Shown: piece after piece, positions 10,275 to 22,030 of the stretch
How positions within the stretch are numbered: the first letter of the stretch is position 1
Layout: each line of letters begins with the position of its first letter
Source of the DNA: Glossina fuscipes
Taxonomy: Eukaryota > Arthropoda > Insecta > Diptera > Glossinidae
Assembly (NCBI RefSeq): GCF_014805625.2
Contig: NW_023998449.1
Location: forward strand, 416,778-480,777
DNA length: 64,000 nt
Direction: 5' to 3'
Translations under genes and position numbers: made by a program
The notes under the pieces: generated by a model
Seen by the model: the letters and a program-made list of their open reading frames with translations, nothing else
Database searches by the model: none
Told to the model about the DNA's origin: nothing

Positions 10275-10452
10275 GTTATTATAATTATTATTATAAATTT
10301 AGCCTGAGAATAAATTCTTAAACTAAAGTTTTTAAGCATTGGCATCTAAGGCTTTCCGGCTTTATTAAAAATTTTGGCTCCCTTGGGATTTGACCCTACG
10401 ATCATTGGAGTTGCTAGTCGAAACTCTTGCCTACTCGACCACTCAGGCGGAT
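10275..10452 (-). mobile_element. tRNA-derived SINE with LINE-like tail, copy 2
   Basis: On the minus strand it has CCTGAGTGGTCGAGTAGG (A-box region), CGACTAGCAACTCCAATG, a decayed B box (GGGTCAAATCCC), GCCTTAGATGCC, a TTTAAGAATTTATTCTC block and an ATAATAATT tail. It aligns with the SINE at 8333-8523 over the whole length with scattered differences, so it is an older copy of the same family. No clear target-site duplication is visible. Confidence 0.85.
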
Positions 10453-10655
10453 ATATTATATAATATAATAAAAAACATACAATCTAAAAAATAATCTGTA
10501 ATATATGTCACATATATTTTTATAATAGCAGTCTTGAACTCGGCGCACGTTTCGAAACATCTCTCTCGAAATATCAATTTATTCGATATGTGTAGATTTT
10601 TGTGGTCTTCTGTAGAAGTGTAAAGTTTTCCATTGAGAGTTTGGCTAACCAAAAT

Positions 10656-10755
10656 GGAGGTGGATTTCAGGACCGCTCATTTAAATTACTCTCATATGAC
10701 TGCGAATCGAGGTGGATTTCAGGCCCGCTCATTTAATTACTCTCAGATGCTTCTA
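10656..10755 (+). repeat. 52-bp tandem duplication
   Basis: GAGGTGGATTTCAGG followed by CCGCTCATTTA and ATTACTCTCA occurs at 10657 and again at 10709, differing at a few positions. Confidence 0.85.
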
Positions 10756-12430
10756 AATCTAAATAAAAATCACAATTAATCGAACAGTTTTTGAAAATCT
10801 CGAATTGGCAGTTAATAAAAGAGAACAAAATCCTAAAGTTTAATCCATATGAGGCGATGAGAGGAGAGTTGGGCTTCATTGGTTTTTATTCCCTCATTGT
10901 GTTGCTGTCTTTTTTAACCGTTGCATGCATGTCGCGCAATCTTTTAAGGGTATTTAATTTTTTTAGTATATTGCATACCGAGAAATATCCAAAACTTTCA
11001 TGCGGGCGGGCGGAGAGACTACTAGAGCGTAACCTTGCGTATCTGTGAGAGGTATTCCATTAACATTAGTCGAATTAATTGTCCTTCCGACATGCGTCGG
11101 AATTTGCTTGGCTAACAAATTTCATATCGTCATATTTCATATATTTCGTCTTTAATATTGTATGTTGCACTGACATCAAAAAGTAGATTATTTAAGATTT
11201 CCTAAAGTTGCTGCTTGCCCAAAGGCATGCGTTAATTTCGAGTAAAGCGTTTGTCTCGTTGCGATTTGCATTTCTTTGGTTGGCGTTATTTGTACTGAGT
11301 TTACAATTTAATATAAATTCAACGTTCAAAAATGTATTCTCCAATTTCCTTTATTTGGAATTTCCCTAGGAATAAATAGCACTGTTTTTTTCTTAAGGGG
11401 TGAGGCTAAAATGCGTCATGCTAAAATTAAGGCAAAGTTCTTTTCCAGATGGCTATTAAAAATTAATTTTATTCACCTGCTCAAAATGCACGTGGTACCA
11501 CAGTCAATTACTAAAGCGAGTAATGACGTGAACATTATCTGCCACTAAATAAACAATAGAATGTACTTTCATCTTTTACCAACTACTAGAGAATAATATG
11601 CAATTTTTGTTAACACAGCGATGACATTTCGTATTATTTCGCAGGCATTTGTTAGCCAGCTAATGAACAGTTAAATTAAATGGACGAATCTGCAAACATA
11701 TCTGAAATAGCTTTTAAGCGTTAGTAAATATCTAAATTTAGTTTAGTTAGATAAAGGAAATTGAGCAGTTTCCCTTCCTTGTTGGGTATCAACAAATCGC
11801 TTCAAGGCTTATTTTTTATATATTGTGATTTGTAAGGCGTACCCTACCCTTGGCAGAACGCGTTGCGTTTAAGACTATTGACACACAATTTCAACATGAC
11901 CCTTCGCTTGTTTGACCTTGTTTTGCATTAAGTGCGTAGGTAGGAATACTTTTGCCAACCGATTTAATTTAGCTTTTATTTTACTTTTCAGTTGTTATAA
12001 TTAATTTTCATGTAAGTTTTATGGCAATAGCAACAAAGACGGCAACGCAGGTAGTGCTGTTGGTGAAGGTGTGATCGATAATTTTTAGTGTTATTGTTCA
12101 TTTGACTTCTGAGACTGGGCTGTCTACCCGAAAATAATTACTTCTGTAGTTAGAAAAACATCTGAAGAGTTCATAGGAGGAGAAATAAGATAGTATTAAA
12201 TATGTGTTGAAAAACTTACTGGTTGATTTTTAATTCAATAATTTTTTATTATTGAATTCGTCAACTTATTTAGTCCAACAATAAATATTATCGTTCGACT
12301 GAGCATAGCGTTGAAGGAACAATTAAAGAAAATATCTATATCTTTGTTTTCATTTGTATGTAAAAGGCACATTCTGAAGTAAGAAAATCAGGTGTTAACA
12401 TCAAATCATCAAGAAAACTCGCATCATAAT
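10756..12430. other. Intergenic sequence, no gene recognised
   Basis: AT-rich. The 85-codon ORF at 10791-11048 has no motif or splice context. Nothing else is supported. Confidence 0.5.
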
Positions 12431-12434
12431 TATA

Positions 12435-12998
12435 ATCGCCGATGCGCCAGCGCTAAATCAATATAAGCAATACTTTGTCCATTCTGTAGTCACGGCCCGA
12501 TCAGGCTAGTGACGGCTATTTTCTGACGAATAACATTAGCCATGCTTCCGCAAATTTCGATGTTGTTCGCGCAAATGACACATTCGTTGTGAATTAAAGT
12601 AAACATGTAATTAGCATAGCGACCGTAATCAAAAGCAGTGGCCAACCGTTGGCATCGACGGCACCGATGGCAACATCTATAACCACTTCGGAGGTGCAAG
12701 TTCAGCAAGACGAGCGCATTGATTAGCTCGTGCTATACCAGGCATTACTACAGCAAGCATTAGTACCGGATACAGTTGAAACATGTCTAAATGACAGCGG
12801 AAACTTTACTGATCAATTTAAAAATGATTTACAGGATTATAAAAATGTTTGTAAAGCATCGACAACAACAAAAATAGCACCTGTAACTGTTACGAACACA
12901 ATATCGACAGCCACAGCGGTTAAAATGATTGCACCACCACGTTATCGTTTCCGTGATTTAATACTAGGTGACTTTTCATTTAATGATGATGGAGAAAG
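12435..12998 (+). pseudogene. Coding-like block ending at a consensus splice donor; unidentified exon or decayed gene
   Basis: From 12727 to 12998 one frame is open and ends in APPRYRFRDLILGDFSFNDD followed by GAAAG|GTAAGT, a near-perfect 5' splice site (phase 2). The same frame upstream reads as plausible protein (for example FDVVRANDTFVVN and PMATSITTSEVQVQQDERID) but is broken by TAA at 12595 and TAG at 12724. A further coding-like stretch, IADAPALNQYKQYFVHSV, lies in another frame at 12435-12490. I do not recognise the protein. It may be a real last-before-intron exon whose acceptor lies just upstream, a decaying gene, a sequence with assembly errors, or a case of stop-codon readthrough. 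No following exon could be identified. Confidence 0.4.
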
Positions 12999-13004
12999 GT
13001 AAGT

Positions 13005-14745
13005 AAACAAACATGTTCCTGTAACCTTCACGAAAATTTGGGAACGTTTTTATCTAATAAAGATGTTTATATCCCACTAAAATATCCCACAAAAAATTAT
13101 AACAAGTAAAAAAATTACCGATGGTAAATTCTGGGCATTCATCATCTAAAGTAAAACATAAGGCATTTTGGAGTTTTTAAAATCTTTTCCCAGTATATTG
13201 ATACTTCGGGAGGGATCCTCACCACAGCCAACAGACAACGAAGTCGTCTTAGAGTCTTGGGTCAATGAAGAACCGACCCGTTCTGGTGACCATTTATGGT
13301 TCAAATAATTCGGGCTATTCCAAGGGATCTCCGCGACTTGAAAAGCTAACATGTTTTTTTTTTGAGTTTTCTTTAATAACGCTCTGAAAATTTACAAATT
13401 TCAAAGAATGGGTTCAGATATATCACTAAGCACAACTCTTCATCTAATACATTTCTTCATCTATTTTCCTGGTGAACTATGAAAAAATATGTCTTGCTTC
13501 CAAAAGCGTGCAATTAAATTTATATGGGAGGGTTCAAAAGTGAATTGGCGTGGTCCCATTTTAGCGAAATTAATTTTCTTGCAAGACACCTTTGTTTTGA
13601 CGAAAGCAAGCGGACAGTAATAAGAGCTTTGACAAGTAAATTAAGTTTACTAAATCTGGAGCAAGTTACTTGAGCGTCCTCCAATGCATGCAAGTTATGC
13701 GTTTATGTAAGAACAAATTTTTGATGTATTGTTAAGAGTGAATAGCTGCATTAACAAAGAAAAATTGTACAAAATATGTCAAAACGTTTAAATGACTTTA
13801 TTAAACAAAAAGGATGCCCCACCAAATATTAATCGTTAATAATATGCTGTTTTTATTTTCGTATCTTTTTTGAGTATTTTGAGTTGTTGAAGTTATTTAT
13901 TTTTCTCGTCTACTGGAACAATGTTTTGTTTGTCTTTTTTTAAAATTTAACATGTATAATACGTAAATTTTTACGTTTGACGTGGTTTATTTTTTGTCGA
14001 GTAAAAAAAACACATCTTAACGAAAATCACTGTATGTAATACCCCGAAAAAGTTCAGATAGACCTTTCATTGTATCGATCGATTTAGAATCACTCTGAAT
14101 AAATATAACCCCATCCGTGCGTCTCGTCCTCTTGTGTTTAACACGCAGTTCGCAATTTTTGAGATCACATATATCTCGGACGGATGTTTTTATGTTGCAA
14201 AATAAAGTATTTTACCAGACTACAAGTGCTGCAGGGTACAGTAAACATACATTTGTAAAGCAATAAGTAATAAAATAATTGTCGTGGCTCTTTACGGTAT
14301 CAACGGACAATTATTCATATTTTATCTCGCAAAAAAATCAACAATTCTTAGACGACTTTAAACGGAAAGGAATTTGAAAAGGAAATTTTTGTAAATATCT
14401 ATATTTACTTGTTCAAAAATTTGAAGGCGAGGTACATGCCTGAAGTGCCAGGATTTTCGGTTAATCTTCTATGTTTCCTTATCTTATTTCAAATATTATT
14501 AATATATATTTTTTTTACATACTACAACTTTTCTAAAAGTGTCCCAAAATAATTAGAACGGAAGCAAGGCACAACACTATTCAAGTCCGTGCACAAGAAT
14601 CCTCTTTTCATACAGCAACAACAATAGCAAAAATAACTAACAATTACAAGTGGCGGCGATGAATTGCAAAACTTAAAAACTTTTTATGCATAAAGTAAAA
14701 TAAGAAAACAAGACTGAGATAAAGAAACAAAACCGTAACAAAAGT
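13005..14745. other. Intergenic or intronic sequence, no feature recognised
   Basis: If the donor at 12999 is real, this would be intron. A short block at about 14040-14130 (ATCGATCGATTTAGAATC) resembles 61530 and marks a fragment of the dispersed repeat T family. Nothing else is supported. Confidence 0.4.
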
Positions 14746-14752
14746 TATGAAA

Positions 14753-15530
14753 ACAAGTAAGGATGTACAGTCGCGCAAAGCCGACTTTTAGATACCCTAA
14801 CTATGTTACCTAGTATAACCATTCCATTATTTTCTTGATAATACACCAAAAATTATACTTCATTTTTATGTAAAGGCATAACGTTCATACAAGCCGTTCT
14901 GTTGACGGATACTCAAAAGGTCAATTAACGTGGCATAAATTTAGTAAAGTACTTGTCAAAGATCTAATTATTTTTCAGTTGCTTCCAGTCATAAGAAACC
15001 GCAAGTTTGACTTTGTGGCCACAGAAGGGTTGCTTTTATGAGAGCCCTTATATATTGCCATCTAAAACGTAGATCTATATGATAAGAAATCCCTATGGTT
15101 AATATATTAAAGACCAATAATCATTAGAAAATATTAAAAATTTTATCTTTTTGACATATAAGGGCTTTTTTGTATATGCTCTAAATTCGGTAAGGTTAAT
15201 AATTATGTCGAATTATTATTTCATTATAATTTCATCATTATTGGTTCGATTCAAAATTTAAGGATTCTGAAAATGACATTATATATCCATATGATGAGCT
15301 ATTAGCTTTCGATAACTTTCGTCCTTAGGCCAAAACATGCACACATCAGAGGGGTAGACATCAGACATTCGGATGGATAGACAAGCTTAGATCGATTGAG
15401 AAAATGATTCTATATTAATCGGTATAAGCAAGATAGGTCTATCTCACATCCTTCCGAGTATTACGCACGCTTGTACAAAATTAAGACACCTTGTATCGCA
15501 AGCGGTGTAGGGTATAATAGTAAAGAATAA
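14753..15530 (+). repeat. Dispersed repeat T, copy with AAAACAAGTAAG end
   Basis: Starts AAAACAAGTAAGGATGTACAGTCG, runs through GCCGACTTTTAGATACCCTA, and ends near GTGTAGGGTATAATA. Its body (14940-15370) matches 27345-27790 closely, with shared blocks such as AGTACTTGTCAAAGATCT, CATATAAGGGC and CATATGATGAGCTATTAG. The AAAACAAGTAAG end recurs inverted at 48770-48782. It has no coding capacity and is probably a non-autonomous DNA element common in this genome. Confidence 0.7.
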
Positions 15531-15540
15531 TGTATAAAAA

Positions 15541-16075
15541 GGAAAACAAGATAAACTCTCAAGTTCTAGGTGATTTTATAAGATCTTTTTCTGTGTATTT
15601 CGAATACTTTTAAGGTACGCTGGTTCAGCCTACTTTTAGGAATTACCAGATAGCTGTATGTAAGAGCATATAAGAGCACAAGAGCGAGGAATATTTATAA
15701 AAAATCATCGGCAAATGTTGAAAGAGGTAGTGACAATATAATAGAGAGGCATGGATGCACCGTTGAAATAAATTTTAGTACTACAATAAGCATGTAGGAT
15801 GTATCCTTACGCTTTGCTTATTAAACAATAAGTTGTCTTTCCGAAGATAAGTTTGTTTCGGGTAATAACACGTAAAATAAAAAATATCTAGTTTACATTT
15901 TATTCAACGCGGCATAAAAATATTCACTCTCAAGAGTAGCTAATGTGTGAATACTTTCAATGTGTATGTAAGTATTTAGTGATGCACATGTAAGCTGCAC
16001 TTGTTAATGCGGCTAATGTATAGATTCATACCATGGACTATGAACAAAGTTAAAAACCGTTTGAATAACTTAGTA
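15541..16075. other. AT-rich intergenic sequence
   Basis: No ORF, RNA gene or repeat partner recognised. Confidence 0.5.
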
Positions 16076-16079
16076 TAGC

Positions 16080-16345
16080 CAAAAAAAAGCACCAAAGTTA
16101 TATTCGGTTATATTCGAATCTCGCATACCCGCCACTCTTAAAATTCTTCCACCACGCTTTTATTTACTGTTATAAGAACAGAATAAAACTTATCTCTTAC
16201 TTTTTACTTCACCGAAAGGTACTGTTAAGAAAAAATAATTTGTCACGTCGTGGCGTCCTTCATAATCAATTTCTAATTAACATACTTGATTTGACGCATT
16301 CTACATCCAAATCCTTTTAATTGATACACATATTAATAGTATTAT
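16080..16345 (+). repeat. Dispersed repeat Y, copy 2
   Basis: Partner of 5150-5545 through the same ordered blocks (AAAGTTATATTCG, CATACCCGCCA, TTTACTTCACC, CACGTCGTG, CATAAT). It is followed, after an (AT)n tract at about 16400-16445, by repeat X'. Confidence 0.65.
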
Positions 16346-16399
16346 TTAGAAAAAATATAACATAAAATATGAAAATCAAATATAATATGTAAAATAAAA

Positions 16400-16409
16400 A
16401 ATATATAAA

Positions 16410-16443
<34 letters not shown>

Positions 16444-16448
16444 GCATA
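16400..16448. repeat. (AT)n microsatellite
   Basis: AT dinucleotides with a few G and C interruptions. Confidence 0.9.
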
Positions 16449-16549
16449 TATCCTCATTTAAGAAATCTACAAAGTAATTTAAAATTTTCTGTGTTATTTA
16501 CCTTATGATTAATAAGCACAAAACCTCCAAACAAAAAGAAAAAGTGAAA

Positions 16550-16800
16550 ATATTATCACTTGTAACTTTGCGTGAGCACGGTCGATTGTTTCCATTTTTG
16601 CACATAAATATTTGGGTGTTTCATAAAGTAAATGTGGAAAATTCTACCTTCTATCTTTTACAGATTGTGAGTAATGAGCAAAAAATCAAAAATTTTTGTT
16701 TAGAACAAGGGAGTTGCGTTCAGTTTACGCTTTGCTGCGGTCTTATGCTTTGACTAATTCGACCCAAATTATTTTTAGTTCACTAAAAAAGTTAGATAAG
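16550..16800 (+). repeat. Dispersed repeat X', copy 1
   Basis: Matches 37195-37480: TTGTAACTTTGCG/TTGTAATTTTGTG, CGGTCGATT/TGATCGATT, a CATAAATATT block, AAAGTAAATGTG/AAAGTAAATATG, and later CGACCCAAATTA-like and ACCAATTTA-like stretches. The overlapping ORFs (82 and 83 codons) are incidental. Confidence 0.55.
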
Positions 16801-16984
16801 TTTTTTAAACTTTTAAACTATCATAAGTATAACTATAAATTTAAATTTGGTTGTTTTTGCGCAAAAAAATTGGAGTTACGAAAGGGCGATGTGTGGTCGT
16901 CTTCCCAAAGAGTAAACCGCCTTATACATACGGTTGGGTCTGATTAGATTTTCATGTGTGGGCGTCTAAAAAAAATTAAACTTA

Positions 16985-17805
16985 CATTATCTAAATTTAG
17001 TACAGTAAACTTTTTTGCTGGAGCGCTACTATGAATAAATTTTCATCATAAAAGATTACAAATTAACCCTTTTTCCGAAGGAATTACTACTCATAGGACA
17101 TCGTGCATGGGGTGGGGCCAACAAATAGAGCCATGTGGTTCCAATTAAGTCCATTTAACTTCTTTATTTAATTACTATCGTAAACGAATTTTCTTCACAG
17201 AAAACTTAACAATTAGGTTTTTGGCATATAAAGGTTTTAGGGGAATCCTTATATGCAATGGTATCTAAAAAATAGACCTACGTAGTTCAAATTCGGTAAG
17301 GTAGATTTCTTTGCTAATTAATTATTATGAGCGAACTTTCACCATGAAATGTTGGAAATTCGACTACTATATAAGACCTCCTTCTCCATAGGCACGGTTT
17401 TAAGAGAGCAGGTTCAAAAACTTGACCTTGCCTGTCCCAGGCCTTCACATCAATTTGGAATTCCGAAATACCACTAATTAGTGACTTTTGCTGGAAAATT
17501 TTGAAACTTTACAATTTTTCTATTTAGAATGAAGCATTTTGAACAGCGTTCCTAGGTATGTCGATGTATCAAATTTCATCAAAATATCTCAAAAATTGCG
17601 ACCAGCAGCTTGAACACAACATTACATCAGAGGGTTCAGACGTATCGGACGGATAGTCAGACAGACAGGCTTAGATTTAGGAGATGGTTCTGGATTGATC
17701 GAAATAATGAAAGGTGGGTCTAACTTCTGAGTACTGAGTACTTCTGAGTTTTCATACGCCTGCACTGATTTACTATACCACTTATGGTACAGGGTATAAA
17801 AAGAA
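16985..17805 (+). repeat. Dispersed repeat T, internally repetitive copy
   Basis: Contains two or more loosely repeated ~190-bp segments (GCATATAAAGG, AAATTCGGTAAGGTAGA, TTCACCATGAAA). It then has the family's terminal part with CATCAGAGGGTTCAGACG, GGACGGATAGTCAGACAGAC and TACTATACCACTTATGGTAC ending in AGGGTATAAAA. The same end motif is seen in the copies at 14753 and 61445. No gene is present. Confidence 0.6.
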
Positions 17806-18095
17806 TACAAAATAAAGAAACCATAATATGATTCGTGGCTGGGTAATGCATTCGATGGTGGTTGTATAGTGATGCGCTAAAGATGGCGTCGTATATAGAG
17901 ATGCAGTTGCTTTTATATTTATTTATCTGTTTTTTCAATTGAAGTACTTACATATCCGCTGAATTAAGCTATTATTTAAAAATTAAATAGACAAGAATAA
18001 GCTTAACACTGCAAGACTTAATCCAAAGTAATTAAATTTGTGTCTTTAAACACATTTTTCTAGCACATGTGATAAAACAAAACTTAAGCACCGCC
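17806..18095. other. Intergenic sequence, no feature recognised
   Basis: No coding, RNA or repeat signal that I can support. Confidence 0.45.
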
Positions 18096-18099
18096 TTTG

Positions 18100-20125
18100 C
18101 TCTTCACACCTAGCTCTTCGCACCACGCTTAGCGATAGAGCACTCACCCATTTATTGATTATTATCATCAAGATATGACATTTGCAATGAACGCGCCCTT
18201 AGAAGGGTTGATTTTACACTGATTATAGAGTCAGGTATATTGATCATTTTCGATGATAACTCGACGTTTCTTCATAGTGGGTAATGATGTGAGCATATGG
18301 TGGAAGGCTTACTAAGAGGTCCCATGGCAGCGCATATACATAACAGCGAGAGGACGGAGACTATACCCACGCTGCGTAGTCCAATATTGGTCACACACAC
18401 TCTCTCCGTAATATATGGGCCATTGAATTTACCTGTTCAGCGCTTAATGAATTCTAATGTAGATCTTGCTTCATTGATAATAGATGAAATATCTAGGTTA
18501 AACCGTGCNNNNNNNNNNGTTTATTATGTAAATCAACTTGAAGGGTTCGGGAACATAGTTTCACGTCATCCACTTACATTAGCATATTAGATGACGTGAT
18601 CACGAGTGGGAAATCATTTATAAAAGGCACAAATAGAATACGTCCAAGGTGACTTCACTGAGGAACCGTTCACATTAGCTTAAATTCACTAGACTGTAAT
18701 GAGTTAAACAGCGCACAAGGTATAAGGGGATACCTAAAGATTGCAGCTTAACGTTACAACGTTCATCAGCAGACCTAGCTTGCTGATATGCATGTTGAAT
18801 CGAATATACACAAGATTTTATAGGTGGAATGACAATTTTCTCAAACAATTTTGGCAGCTTGATAATACTCGCTATTGCACCACATAGTTAATCAGTACGC
18901 GCTATAAGTATACAGGATGGGATTCCGTCCGGGCCTGGAAAACAACTCCTTGTCAATGGTGCTATACTATGTCGAACTTCATCATTGGAAATAGCAATCT
19001 TTGAAATAAAAATCCTACATATAACTTAGGCTAATAAGCTACCCTCTGAACATTGATTTTCACGTAATTGTTATACTGGAAGTATTCCGCAAAAAGTTCC
19101 GAGATTTCTTGTCCTTCAGAGGGTCTCGGCCTCTATTCGATACTTGCTTAAGTATTACAGAGACATGCCTTCTTATGTTTATAAAATTATAAAAGTATTG
19201 AAGATTGGATAGGAGTGAGGATTTCATCTTTAAAAAAGTAGCATTTATAACAGAACCTATTATAATTCAGTCGATGTCGCATCATAGTACGAATAGAATA
19301 GTCATAAGACGACTACTTCTGTGAATTTCTTGCGTGCCCTACTCTTGTTCTTCTTCAGGACCATTAATCCATTGTTGAACTAGGGTTGGCTTGACCTGTT
19401 ATGACTCTTTGGTGTAGTAAGGTATATACAGAGCCACCTTCAACAAATCATAAAACTGCAATACGAGGATGTCAATATCTTTTACCACACGATCAACAAT
19501 AATTTTCACAAGCCTACTTTTTAGCGACTGCGTTTTAGTTTTTTGAAAGTCACCAACCAGTAGAACCCCATTTGGCGAACACAGTGAAATACAGTTGACT
19601 TAAAGAGAAAGCCTAGGATGATAAAGATCCTCTGCAAAAAGCACTGTCATACATCTGAAAATTACAATTGAGAACGTTAATATACAACACGCCCAAGTTG
19701 CAGGCCCAAGTCTCCCCACCCTTTCCCTTACATCCATTTCCACCATTAACGCAAGAGCGGCAAAATAACATCACGTAGAACAATTACTAGTAGGTTTTTA
19801 AATCCTTAATTATTTTCCGAAAAGCTCTTACATGTCTCACGAAAACATCCCTATTAGACTTACGAGGAATAGCTCCTGATTATTAGTCGTGTAGTTACAA
19901 ATTTATAGTCCGGAGAGGACGGCCGTTCAAGCCGGTTTGATGGGAATGTCTACGCAAACGTTATTAAAACACATCACACCCTACGTGCAGGCCTATTATT
20001 TGAAAAAGATTAGGCAGAAACTCGGACGAAAATAGATCTGGTTTCTGCAAATACCCAAAAAAGGAACTCCGTGCTAACTGCATTGAGACATGTTGAACGA
20101 ATTTTTATGTTAAGGTCTCTAATAT
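18100..20125 (-). mobile_element. Degraded CR1/Jockey-type LINE
   Basis: Read on the minus strand it is a heavily mutated LINE ORF2. Recognisable parts are an endonuclease core near 19550 (GTGACTTTC, a GDF-like box), a GPDGIPS-like RT start near 18930 and a counterpart of the PQGS-ILF region near 18640. An RT thumb-like stretch lies at 18300-18500, in which FIKR, GKFNGPYIT and SLLCICAAM-like segments follow the order seen in related LINEs. Frames shift often. The 97-codon plus-strand ORF across the N gap is only its antisense. A 10-N gap splits the element at 18509-18518. It is distinct from the family at 22578-26772, though related to it. Confidence 0.65.
18509..18518. other. Assembly gap (10 N)
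   Basis: Ten N of nominal size inside the degraded LINE. LINE homology is present on both sides, so the join is plausible, but the true gap length is unknown. Confidence 0.99.
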
Positions 20126-20129
20126 TTTG

Positions 20130-20795
20130 ATCTACAATTGATTCAGGTCTCTGAAGGATGTCAAGATTAGATATTACAAAAGTAGAAAAAACAAACTTTT
20201 CAAAAGTTTTCAACTGGTTTTGTTTATGACTATTTTGCCTACTCTACCGTGAGGCATAGATATAATTACCTCTATTACAACCACTGATGTTATTGTAGAT
20301 ACCACCACTTCATAATTCCGCGCTGTTTGTTAATCCTAAATAGTTATACAAGCTCGTCAACACCGAAAGAAAAATCTCCATACATTCATGGCAGTAGTAA
20401 GGTGTTTAGTTTTAAGGTTTATTCATATTTGTTTAATCCCGTATTTAAATACATATTTGCTCTTGCTTTGCACATTCAAGTTTGGTTGAATCTGCATTGA
20501 TTAACTTGGAATTATTCACGCAGTTGCATTTAAATGTTTCTCTGTTGGTCTGCTTTATAATAACTGACCATAGACAACAATATAAAAAATTATGCAATCC
20601 AGACCTTGAAGTCGATTACATTAATTTATTAATTAACTTCATTCACCTCGGATGAATTTGCCGTGACGTCTGGCGTTCCTCAAGGCAGTTACTTACCTTA
20701 ATGTACGCTGACAATGTAGCACTGTTTTCTGCCTTCTCTTTGGAATCACAATCGTATCAGCTCCAAATTGACTCAAATAATTGTTATTATTTGAA
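20130..20795 (+). mobile_element. Fragment of CR1/Jockey-type LINE, plus strand
   Basis: 20140-20400 matches the plus-strand LINE at 34085-34300 (AGAAAAAACAA-CTTTT, CTACC/CTCGG block, GCTAATCCTAAATA-like). 20640-20790 carries ACCTCGGATGAATTTGCCGT, GTCTGGCGTTCCTCAAGGCA and TACGCTGACAATGTAGCACT. These correspond to the GVPQG and YADDV regions of RT, with Asp-Asn in place of Asp-Asp. It is a truncated, deleted copy that meets the minus-strand LINE at about 20125. Confidence 0.7.
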
Positions 20796-21480
20796 AAACA
20801 AGCGCAACGCTTCGCGAGTCAAATCTACGGAAAAATCAAATTATATATTTACATAGAAATAGGAATGAAAGAAGTAGAAGAATCAAAAATGCTGAGTATT
20901 AGGAAGGTACAGTGTACCAAGAGGTCTTTGCGTAGCCTAGAAGGTTGAGTGCGAAGTAATGAGTGAATAAAGTGAAGAGAAAATGGAATCTTGTTCGTAG
21001 GAATGTTTCCTAGAAAAACAAAAAAGACAAAAGCTTACGCAAGCTAAAAATAATGTGAATACAATGCCCAAATATCATGATTAAGCTTATTGGTCAGTTA
21101 ACAACGGGAAAATTAACGTCAGAATGAAAGGGCAAGTCCTGTTTTATACCAAGCTATAAATAAGTTAACCTTAGCACAACAAGCGGACTAGCGGCGCATA
21201 CAGGAGTCTACACAATCTCCGACAATAATGCAACAAGCCAAGCACTCTTTCCCACCAGCCAATTAAAATGTGGTTTATTTTTTACGTATTTACGTAATTT
21301 CTATGTGTGAAATATTTGAGTAGAAAAGCAGGATTATATATTTATATATATATATATATATATTTACAGTGCAAACAGCAATAAATCTGTATGATCTAGG
21401 AAGATTAATGTCTGTGCAAAATAATGCTGTTATTGCATTTGACCACTGTTGTATGAAAAAAGGTTTGCATTTTTAATTTG
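20796..21480. other. AT-rich intergenic sequence with (AT)n at 21336-21362
   Basis: Apart from the microsatellite no feature is supported. Confidence 0.5.
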
Positions 21481-21499
21481 TTTAAGGAAATGTTTTAAA

Positions 21500-21585
21500 A
21501 CAGATCCCTTGAATCCGAGCAATTATCGCGGTATTAGCGTTGTGAAAGTCTCCGCTGGTGTCCTATTAAATTAACTGCATAAGTA
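21500..21585 (+). pseudogene. Short LINE reverse-transcriptase fragment
   Basis: One frame reads DPLNPSNYRGISVVKVSAGV, which corresponds to the conserved YRPIS/YRGIS motif of LINE RTs, followed by a stop. No adjoining RT motif survives. Confidence 0.45.
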
Positions 21586-21794
21586 TATAATGGCAATTAA
21601 ATCCCTATAGGATTTCATAAGGAATGTCAGATTAACTTCGTACCTAACTGTGAATATCTTATTTAGAAAATAAAGGGATATTTTATGAAACCTATTTTAC
21701 AAACTTTAAAACCAAGTTCTTTTAGCATTTTTTAACTCTGTTCAACTCTCAAAGAAGTATTCAACTTCTGTTCTCGAATGTTATGATTCAACTG

Positions 21795-22030
21795 CCTTGC
21801 GTGAAAATTATTGTTCCATAGATACGGTTACATCTAAAAGAAATACACTTGCTTCAGCCCTGATAACAAGAAGCGGACAAACGAAACCTCCTTACCGAAC
21901 GTGCTAATTTTACGCCCTGGGCCACTCTTTACCCTGGGCTAGCTGTGATCTAAATCTACGATTTTCAATGCGACACCCCGAAGTTGGGTGCGACGAACCC
22001 TACGCCACTCTCCTCTAAACAAAGAAACCT
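21795..22030 (+). repeat. Dispersed repeat W, copy 1
   Basis: Matches 46785-46995: ACATCTAAAAGAAAT, GACAAACGAAACCTCCTTAC (46850: GACAGACGAAACCTACTTAC), CCTGGG and a C-T-rich end. Nature unknown. Confidence 0.6.

Noticed and set aside
18297..18590. 97-codon plus-strand ORF with ATG running into the N gap
   Set aside because: The minus strand of the same bases encodes LINE RT C-terminal words in the right order (FIKR, GKFNGPYIT), so the plus ORF is an antisense shadow and its end crosses an assembly gap.
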